A stretch of DNA of 64,000 bases, taken from assembly GCA_963730995.1 (NCBI GenBank), contig CAVSUB010000006.1, forward strand, positions 62,001 through 126,000. The letters run 5' to 3'. Positions 58,700 to 64,000 of the stretch are shown one piece after another. The first letter of the stretch is position 1; each line of letters opens with the position of its first letter. The DNA comes from CAVSUB01 sp963730995. GTDB taxonomy: Bacteria; Acidobacteriota; Vicinamibacteria; Vicinamibacterales; 2-12-FULL-66-21. The notes below the pieces were generated by a model. That model worked only from the letters and a program-made list of their open reading frames with translations, had not been told where the DNA came from and ran no database searches. The position numbers were made by a program, and so were the translations under genes.

Positions 58700-59956
58700 T
58701 CAGGGCTTCGCCTCTCGAAGCCACGCCTCATTGAAATGGGCGTGCTTGATGGTCTTGCGCGGAAGACGCCCCTCGGAATCCGGTTTGACGCCCGCCGACG
58801 GCGCGAAAAAGCTGTACGTGGCGTGCAGCGTGCCGTCCGCTGCCTGGATGATGGATGGGTAGTGGTACTGGCCGAGCTGCTGCTGGTCGGTTGATTCAGC
58901 ATCGCGCTCGAGATGTCTCGTCCAGCGCCAGGTCTGTCCCTCATCCTCTGACAAGGACACGGCCAGGCTGTATCGATCCCGCTCGAGGTCGTTGTAGATC
59001 AGTGCCCAGTTCCCGTCCCGCAGCACCAGCACCTCGGCTCCGGATCCCGGGTTCGGCAACGTCGTGTCTTCGACGGCACTCCACGTCTCGCCCCGATCCG
59101 TCGATCTGCTGATCATCAGCCGTTTCGGAGCGGGCCCGTTATCGCGCATGTAGGCCACGAGCGTGCCGTCCTTCTTCCTGGCGAGCGACGGTTGGATGTT
59201 CCCCAGACCGACGAGCGGTGTGCTCGTCTTCCATGTAGCACCCCAGTCGTCCGAAATAGCCATCAATGAAAAGCTGAAGCCGTCGGAGTAGAGGGGCACG
59301 ATCAGCCGCTTGCCGTCGAGGACCAAGGGATGCGCGCGGGTCATCCACCCGAGCCGCCGGAACAGCTTGTCGGCCGCGTGTTTCTTGAGCTCCTCCGCGC
59401 GGCGGACAGCCTCATCGGTCGCCGGCCTGGATGCGAGCAGTCGGTCCACCTCCCGGTTCACGACTTCCGCGAACTCATCGCCTGGCGTCACGTGCAGAAC
59501 CTCGCTGACGTCCCACCTCGGCGCACCGTCACCTCGATAGCTGGACGACACCTTGTACTTCATGAGCGCGGTGTGCCACTCGTTCGCAAGGATTGTCGGC
59601 CACATCAGCCAGAGCCGTTGCTTCGGGTCGACGAACATCGTGGCGTTCGTGTCGGGATACCCGGGCGTGTCGGCGAGCAGGAAAGGATCGCTCCACGTGC
59701 GATTCCCTTTGCGCAGCCGCGCTCCTCTCACCACCACGTCGTCGGCCGTACGTTCGCCGGATCCGTGGAACCAGCAGACCAGCAGGTCGCCATCGGGCAG
59801 CTCGACGATCATCGAAGCGTGGTTGTGCCAGTGCTCCAGGGGAAAGATGAACTCGGATTCGAGGAACGCGGGCCGAGCGGACTGGGCAGCGGCCGGAGCG
59901 AAAGAGCCGGAGATGCCGGCGACGCCCGTCGCCAGAGCCATCAGAAGTGTGCGCAT
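58700..59956 (-). CDS. Secreted sialidase-family protein (BNR_2)
   Basis: 418 residues from the ATG at 59956 (GGAGG 4 bases upstream). A signal peptide (LLMALATGVAGISGSFAPAAAQ) is followed by the BNR_2-type sialidase propeller: HNHASMIVELPDGDLLVCWFHGSGE, SDDWGATWK, STDRGETWS, SEDEGQTWRW, and YHYPSIIQAADGTLHATYSF near the end. It is only distantly similar to the sialidase-like protein at 40354. Substrates of this subgroup are often not sialic acid. It is convergent with the lyase gene. Confidence 0.85.
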   Translation of the reverse strand: MRTLLMALATGVAGISGSFAPAAAQSARPAFLESEFIFPLEHWHNHASMIVELPDGDLLVCWFHGSGERTADDVVVRGARLRKGNRTWSDPFLLADTPGYPDTNATMFVDPKQRLWLMWPTILANEWHTALMKYKVSSSYRGDGAPRWDVSEVLHVTPGDEFAEVVNREVDRLLASRPATDEAVRRAEELKKHAADKLFRRLGWMTRAHPLVLDGKRLIVPLYSDGFSFSLMAISDDWGATWKTSTPLVGLGNIQPSLARKKDGTLVAYMRDNGPAPKRLMISRSTDRGETWSAVEDTTLPNPGSGAEVLVLRDGNWALIYNDLERDRYSLAVSLSEDEGQTWRWTRHLERDAESTDQQQLGQYHYPSIIQAADGTLHATYSFFAPSAGVKPDSEGRLPRKTIKHAHFNEAWLREAKP

Positions 59957-60026
59957 CGGGCCTCCGGAAAGCATGTCGCCGGGGAGGAAGGTAGCACGAT
60001 CGATCGCGCTCCATGCAAGTCTCGAG

Positions 60027-60062
60027 GACCGTTTCTCGCTTCTCAGTCAGGAGCGAAACAGG
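60027..60062 (+). promoter_or_regulatory. Leader element with hairpin, copy C
   Basis: GTTTC-TC-GCTTCT pairs with AGGAGC-GAAAC around CAGTC. The 3' arm contains AGGAG, 11 bases before the ATG at 60065, so folding could hide the ribosome-binding site. Confidence 0.55.
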
Positions 60063-60064
60063 TC

Positions 60065-60559
60065 ATGACAAGTATCACGCCCGTATTCCGGCCTGAGGTC
60101 CGCATCCGTACGACGCTTCGATTGACGCTCGCAGTGCGCCTCGGTCTCGCCATGCTGCTGTCGGCATGTAGCGACAGCGGTCGGTCTCCGACTTCCGCGA
60201 GCGGTCTGCCCTCAGTCTCACCCTCACCCTCACCCTCACCGTTACCCTCGCCTCCTGGTGCGACCTATACGCTGTCCGGCATGGTGTTCGAAGTCGCTCC
60301 ACAGGGGCAAGTGCCCATCGAAGGCGTCGAGGTCTACTGTGACAGCTGCGGCAGCCCTCAGGGTCACACCTTCACATACACTGACTCGGACGGCACCTAC
60401 AGTTTTTCCTGGACTTCTGTCGGTCCGAATCCTCTCTACGTGACCAAGAGCGGCTACGAGATCGTCGACCCGACCGGCACGTTGCGGGATGAATACGGGA
60501 GGGTCAAGGTCACGGTCAGCGGCGACACGAGGTTCGACGTCCAGCTCGCCCGCCGATGA
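60065..60559 (+). CDS. Lipoprotein with carboxypeptidase-regulatory-like domain
   Basis: 164 residues from the ATG at 60065. A lipobox LLSAC is followed by a Ser/Pro linker encoded partly by the hexamer repeat at 60217, then a transthyretin-like CarboxypepD_reg domain (YTLSGMVFEVAPQGQVPIEGVEVYCDSCG, TYTDSDGTYSFSW, LYVTKSGYEIVDP). It is probably anchored in the outer membrane. It precedes the TonB receptor, whose N-terminal domain is of the same type, with a 306-bp gap. Confidence 0.8.
   Translation: MTSITPVFRPEVRIRTTLRLTLAVRLGLAMLLSACSDSGRSPTSASGLPSVSPSPSPSPLPSPPGATYTLSGMVFEVAPQGQVPIEGVEVYCDSCGSPQGHTFTYTDSDGTYSFSWTSVGPNPLYVTKSGYEIVDPTGTLRDEYGRVKVTVSGDTRFDVQLARR
60217..60240 (+). repeat. Hexamer tandem repeat in a lipoprotein gene
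   Basis: Four perfect copies of CTCACC, followed by two degenerate ones, encode Ser-Pro pairs in the linker. Copy-number change would keep the reading frame and alter only linker length. Confidence 0.75.
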
Positions 60560-60865
60560 AGCTGCTCTTCGTCCGCACTGGGTGAATCTTCGTCCGGACG
60601 AGTCGGCTCTGGCGTAGAATCAGCCCTCAGGGCACGCGATGACCCCGCGTGGCCGATAGCGTCCCGGTTCCGGGAGTCTTCGCGCGCCGTCCGGTAAGAC
60701 CGCCTCCCTCCAGCTACATCGCGGCTCGTACGCAAGGAGTGTTCAAGTTTTCGGCCCCCTTTCTCGCTTTCTAGAAACGGGGACAGGGCAACCACACGTT
60801 TAGACGTGCGCGGGGACATGTGCCCCTGCCGGCCGCCCTGCTCCCGATTCAGACGGGAGACTCTC
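60560..60865. other. Upstream region of the TonB-receptor gene
   Basis: About 300 bases. It holds leader element copy D (60740-60789) and a small GGGG-CCCC hairpin near 60810-60826. No gene was recognised. Confidence 0.5.
60740..60789 (+). promoter_or_regulatory. Leader element with hairpin, copy D
   Basis: TGTTCAAGTTTTCG, then TTTCTCGCTTTC, TA and GAAACGGGGA, which pairs back onto it with an internal loop. It lies 76 bases before the TonB-receptor ATG. It is the closest relative of copy A at 51558. Confidence 0.5.
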
Positions 60866-63685
60866 ATGTCGTGCACCAGGAACGGAGCCTTCGCCGCTCG
60901 ACCGCGACGGCGGCGGTTATCGGCGGCCGTGGCCTTCGTCCTCTTTTCGTCGACTGCCGGCGCGCAGGGCTTGACGGGCGCGCTCATCGGCGCCGTGAAG
61001 GACGGGAGTGGTGGTGTCATCCAGGGGGCGGTCGTGCGTGTCACGTCCCGTGCCCTGATTGGTGGACCAGCGACACAGCCCACCGACGACAGAGGCCAGT
61101 TTCGGTTTCCTGCTCTCCCGCCAGGCGCCTACGTGCTGCAGGTCTCGTTTCAGGGCTTCACACCGGCGCACGAAGAGGATGTCCGCATAGCGGTAGGCGC
61201 CACCATCGAGAGAACGTTTGTCCTGCAACCGGCGGGCCCCACCGTTTCGCTTGTGGTCGAAGGCACGGGCTCCCGGCTGGAAGCACGGGACAGTGGGTTC
61301 AGCACCCGCTTCGGGTCCGAGACTTTGCCGTCGATTCCCGTCCGGCGATCGAGCATGTTCGATTCGATCAGGGCCGCTCCGGGCGTCTCGCCGACGTCTC
61401 CGACGAGCGGAAGCGTCTTCACTGTCTCCGCGTTCGGCTCCGGCACGAACGAGAACCAGTTTCTGTTCGACGGGACCAATTTCACCTGCCCCTGCAACGG
61501 CGTTGCTCGATCCGAACCGGGGATCGACTTCATCCAGGAAGTGCAGATCCAGTCTGTAGGGGCGTCGGCCGAATACGGCAACATGCAAGGCGCTGTGATC
61601 AACGTCGTGACACGGCAGGGGAGCGACCGGTTTCTCTCCGACGCGTCCTACTACGGTCAGCCCTCAGGGCTGACGAGCCAGCCCAAACAGCTCGTCGTTC
61701 CAGGTCCCAGCCGTTTGTCGAGCGGCTACGAACGCGTCAAATACCAGGACCTGACCACCAACATCGGCGGTCCCGCGGTGCGCGATCGGTTGTGGTTCTT
61801 CTCGGGCTACCAGCATCTGCGGGACTACGACAGCCAACCTGGCACCGATCCGGCGTTTCCAAGAACCTACGACCAGGACAAGATCTTTGCGAAGCTGACC
61901 TGGAGGCTGGCGCCCGGCCTGCAGTTGCAGCAAAGCTTCCACGAAGAGATCTGGGTCAATCCGGTGCCGCCGACGTTCGTGACGCCTTTCGAGACCACGA
62001 ACCGCAGCAATGCGCACGTGCCGGCCATCACTTTCGGCAACCTCACCCACACCTTGTCCCCCAATACGGTGTGGGACGTTCGTATGGGCCGGTTCCTTTT
62101 CGCCCAGAACAACCCGCCCAGCGTGTGGGATGGCGCGACGGCGAGTCGCTTCAACAACCTGACAGGTGTCACTAGCGGCGCACCACCGCAGATCGGTCCG
62201 CTGACGATCAGCCGCACGACCGTCAAGGCGACCGTCAGCCACTATCAGCGCGCGCTCCTTGGCGCCGATCATCAGTGGAAAGTGGGCACACAGCTCGAAC
62301 GAGGCTGGCACCACGCGATCAACATCACGCCGACAGGCACGAGATTCGTCGACGGCATCGGCGAGGCAAAGGCTTCTCAGGCAATCTCCCGCGCGCCTTC
62401 GCAGGAGGGTGGGACCCTGATGTCGGTGTCGGCCTTCGCGAGCGATGCCATCACGATTGGCGATCGGCTGACGATCAACGCCGGTGTCCGGTTCGATCAC
62501 AGCCGCGCTATCAGCCAGGATCTGCCGGCCCTCGATGCGTCGGGAAATGAAACCGGCACGACAATCGAAGGGCTCGGTACTCTGTATACCTGGAACATTG
62601 TCTCGCCGCGTGTTGGAGTGACGCTCAAGCTCACCGGCGATGGCCGGACGATATTGCGCGGAAGCTACGGCAGATTCAGCCAGGGAATCCTTACCGGAGA
62701 GATTGGCTCGTTCCACCCCGGTGTTACCGTGACGAAGACCACGCAGTTCGATCCGGCAACAGGCGGCTATACGCTTCCAATCTCAGAGGTCGATCCCAAG
62801 ACCAACCTGTTGCTCGATCCACACACCCGCGCGCCGCGGACCGATGAATACTCTGTTGGTGTGGATCGCCAAATCGGCGGCGGCCTGGCATTCGCGCTCG
62901 CCTATGTGCGCAAGGACGGCGCGAACTTCATGGGTTGGACCGACGTCGCCGGTCAATATCGCGAGGAGACGCGGCCGCTGCCCGACGGGCGCAGCGTCCC
63001 GGTGTTCGTGCTCGATACGGCCGTCACTCCCCCCTCAGCCCGCCGCTTCCTGCTGACGAATCAGGACAACTACGCGTTGACATACAACGGCCTCGTGATG
63101 GTCGTTGAAAAACGCCGTTCCCGTGGCTGGCAGGCGTCTGGCTCCTATACGCTGTCGAAGGCCGCCGGACTGCAGGCGTCGAGTTCCACCAGCGCTGCCG
63201 GCGCGCAGGTCAGCTCGGTCGTTCCACCGGGTTCTCTGACCTTCGGTCGCGATCCCAACGATCTCACCAACGCATACGGCCGGCTGCCGAATGACCGTCC
63301 TCACATGTTCCGGGCGATGGGGACTGTGGACGTTCCGCGCACCGGGTTCGTTGTAGCTGCGAATCTGCAGTACTTCACAGGCAAGCCCTGGGCGGCCACG
63401 ACGACGGTGGCCTTGCCTCAGGGCAGCCAGCGCATTCTGCTCGAGCCCCGCGGCTCCAGGCGGCTGTCGTCGCAGACGCTGCTCGACGTGCGCGCGTCGA
63501 AAACGATTCGATTCGCCGGCGTTGGACGGGTCGAGTTGCTGGTCGACGTGCTCAACCTGCTCAACGACACGGCTGAGGAGAGTCTGGCGAACGACAACCA
63601 GTTCGGATCCACGTTCGGGCAGGGATCGCTCTTCGTGGATCCACGGCGCGTGATGTTCGGCGCGAGGCTGAACCTCGGCCGATAG
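60866..63685 (+). CDS. TonB-dependent receptor with N-terminal carboxypeptidase-regulatory domain
   Basis: 939 residues from the ATG at 60866 (GGGAG about 8 bases upstream); a GTG 60 bases earlier is in frame. A signal peptide ends near GAQ, then a CarboxypepD_reg domain (LIGAVKDGSGGVIQGAVVRVTS, GQFRFPALPPGAYVLQVSFQGF), a plug domain (ENQFLFDGTNFTCPCNGVARSEPGIDFIQEVQIQSVGASAEYG) and a long outer-membrane barrel ending PRRVMFGARLNLG. This Oar-like type is highly duplicated in Acidobacteriota and imports or binds large substrates using TonB energy. The CPC pair in the plug is unusual. Confidence 0.9.
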   Translation: MSCTRNGAFAARPRRRRLSAAVAFVLFSSTAGAQGLTGALIGAVKDGSGGVIQGAVVRVTSRALIGGPATQPTDDRGQFRFPALPPGAYVLQVSFQGFTPAHEEDVRIAVGATIERTFVLQPAGPTVSLVVEGTGSRLEARDSGFSTRFGSETLPSIPVRRSSMFDSIRAAPGVSPTSPTSGSVFTVSAFGSGTNENQFLFDGTNFTCPCNGVARSEPGIDFIQEVQIQSVGASAEYGNMQGAVINVVTRQGSDRFLSDASYYGQPSGLTSQPKQLVVPGPSRLSSGYERVKYQDLTTNIGGPAVRDRLWFFSGYQHLRDYDSQPGTDPAFPRTYDQDKIFAKLTWRLAPGLQLQQSFHEEIWVNPVPPTFVTPFETTNRSNAHVPAITFGNLTHTLSPNTVWDVRMGRFLFAQNNPPSVWDGATASRFNNLTGVTSGAPPQIGPLTISRTTVKATVSHYQRALLGADHQWKVGTQLERGWHHAINITPTGTRFVDGIGEAKASQAISRAPSQEGGTLMSVSAFASDAITIGDRLTINAGVRFDHSRAISQDLPALDASGNETGTTIEGLGTLYTWNIVSPRVGVTLKLTGDGRTILRGSYGRFSQGILTGEIGSFHPGVTVTKTTQFDPATGGYTLPISEVDPKTNLLLDPHTRAPRTDEYSVGVDRQIGGGLAFALAYVRKDGANFMGWTDVAGQYREETRPLPDGRSVPVFVLDTAVTPPSARRFLLTNQDNYALTYNGLVMVVEKRRSRGWQASGSYTLSKAAGLQASSSTSAAGAQVSSVVPPGSLTFGRDPNDLTNAYGRLPNDRPHMFRAMGTVDVPRTGFVVAANLQYFTGKPWAATTTVALPQGSQRILLEPRGSRRLSSQTLLDVRASKTIRFAGVGRVELLVDVLNLLNDTAEESLANDNQFGSTFGQGSLFVDPRRVMFGARLNLGR

Positions 63686-63705
63686 TCACGCACTTTTCCC
63701 GGGCG

Positions 63706-64000
63706 TTACTTCCCCGGCAGCTCGAACAGCACGATGTTCGAGTTCTCGCGCGAACGATCGAAGACGATGAACTTGCCATCGGGCGTGATGTCGAAGCTCG
63801 TCAACGCTCCGAGGTCGCCGAGGCTTGCCAGCGGCCGCGACTTCTTCGTCTTCAGATCGAGGAGCGCGAAGTTCTGCGACGCCTGAGACGGGATGCACAC
63901 GAGGCCCGCGCCGTCAGGCAGGAAGCGACAGGCGCCGGGGCGCGCCCTGAAGGGTGATAGATCGACCCGGGTACCGTCCGGCCGTACCGCGCGAAGGTTG
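63706..64000 (-). CDS. C-terminus of a TolB/WD40-like propeller protein (5' end outside window)
   Basis: The frame is open to the window edge; 98 residues are visible. They show propeller blades (CRFLPDGAGLVCIPSQ, FDITPDGKFIVFDRSREN) and end SNIVLFELPGK. This matches the C-terminal part of the propeller proteins or propeller-kinases of this window, but the N-terminal domain cannot be seen. Convergent with the TonB-receptor gene, 20 bp between stops. Confidence 0.75.
   Translation of the reverse strand, partial: NLRAVRPDGTRVDLSPFRARPGACRFLPDGAGLVCIPSQASQNFALLDLKTKKSRPLASLGDLGALTSFDITPDGKFIVFDRSRENSNIVLFELPGK

Noticed and set aside
59330..60064. Upstream extension of the lipoprotein frame
   Set aside because: It is antisense to the sialidase-family gene; the lipoprotein signal begins at 60065.

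Overview
This is a bacterial chromosomal window with high GC content. The gene content points to Acidobacteriota, most likely a Vicinamibacteria-type soil organism. That placement is inferred from gene families, because no rRNA, tRNA or other taxonomic marker was seen. The supporting families are two very large orphan FtsX/MacB permeases (ADOP type, one behind a PadR regulator), three Ser/Thr kinases fused to sensor or propeller domains, a TonB-dependent receptor with an N-terminal carboxypeptidase-regulatory domain, a PSD1 cytochrome / DUF1501 pair, and an ECF42-type sigma factor with DGPF proteins. I saw no phage, plasmid, insertion sequence or CRISPR array.

Layout. 1-4803: the 3' part of a ribose-type sugar importer (binding protein, double ATPase, permease), followed by a secreted ADP-ribosylglycohydrolase. 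4878-10415: a secreted cupin, a YncE-like propeller fused to a phosphoesterase, a VOC protein divergent from a TrmB-type regulator, and a lipoprotein. 10488-14234: a PP2C phosphatase divergent from an operon of an Lgt paralogue, a radical SAM protein resembling the MJ0619/tetraether-synthase family, and a small membrane protein. 14347-19522: a SEC-C protein, then the PSD1 and DUF1501 genes, each broken by one frameshift. 19519-23921: a cupin, an OFA-type transporter, a yeast-type cytosine deaminase, a Clp-like AAA+ ATPase fused to a response-regulator receiver, and a DGPF protein. 24253-29000: an ECF42-type sigma factor, a second DGPF protein, an F420:NADP-type oxidoreductase, an ArsR-like regulator, and a frameshifted P450. 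29013-37852: PadR, ADOP, a zinc-ribbon membrane kinase, and a second ADOP. 37982-43472: cupin, VOC and MFS genes, a sialidase-like protein with a hexulose-phosphate-synthase-like enzyme, and an aldo/keto reductase fused to a P-loop kinase. 43537-48585: small genes, a GerW/DUF2953 operon, a QueA-like gene with an SDR, and soxR with a clear operator. 48598-64000: a frameshifted kinase and an intact kinase with propeller domains, secreted RCC1-like and TIG proteins, a DUF4159 protein, a DapA/NanA-family lyase convergent with a second sialidase-like protein, a lipoprotein, a TonB receptor, and the end of another propeller protein.

The region is rich in small repeats: dispersed GC-rich palindromes, GAGAGCT heptad arrays, a 250-bp imperfect inverted repeat, and a hairpin-forming leader motif shared by four genes for exported proteins. 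Four conserved genes carry single frameshifts. That many in 64 kb means that assembly indels are as likely as real gene decay.
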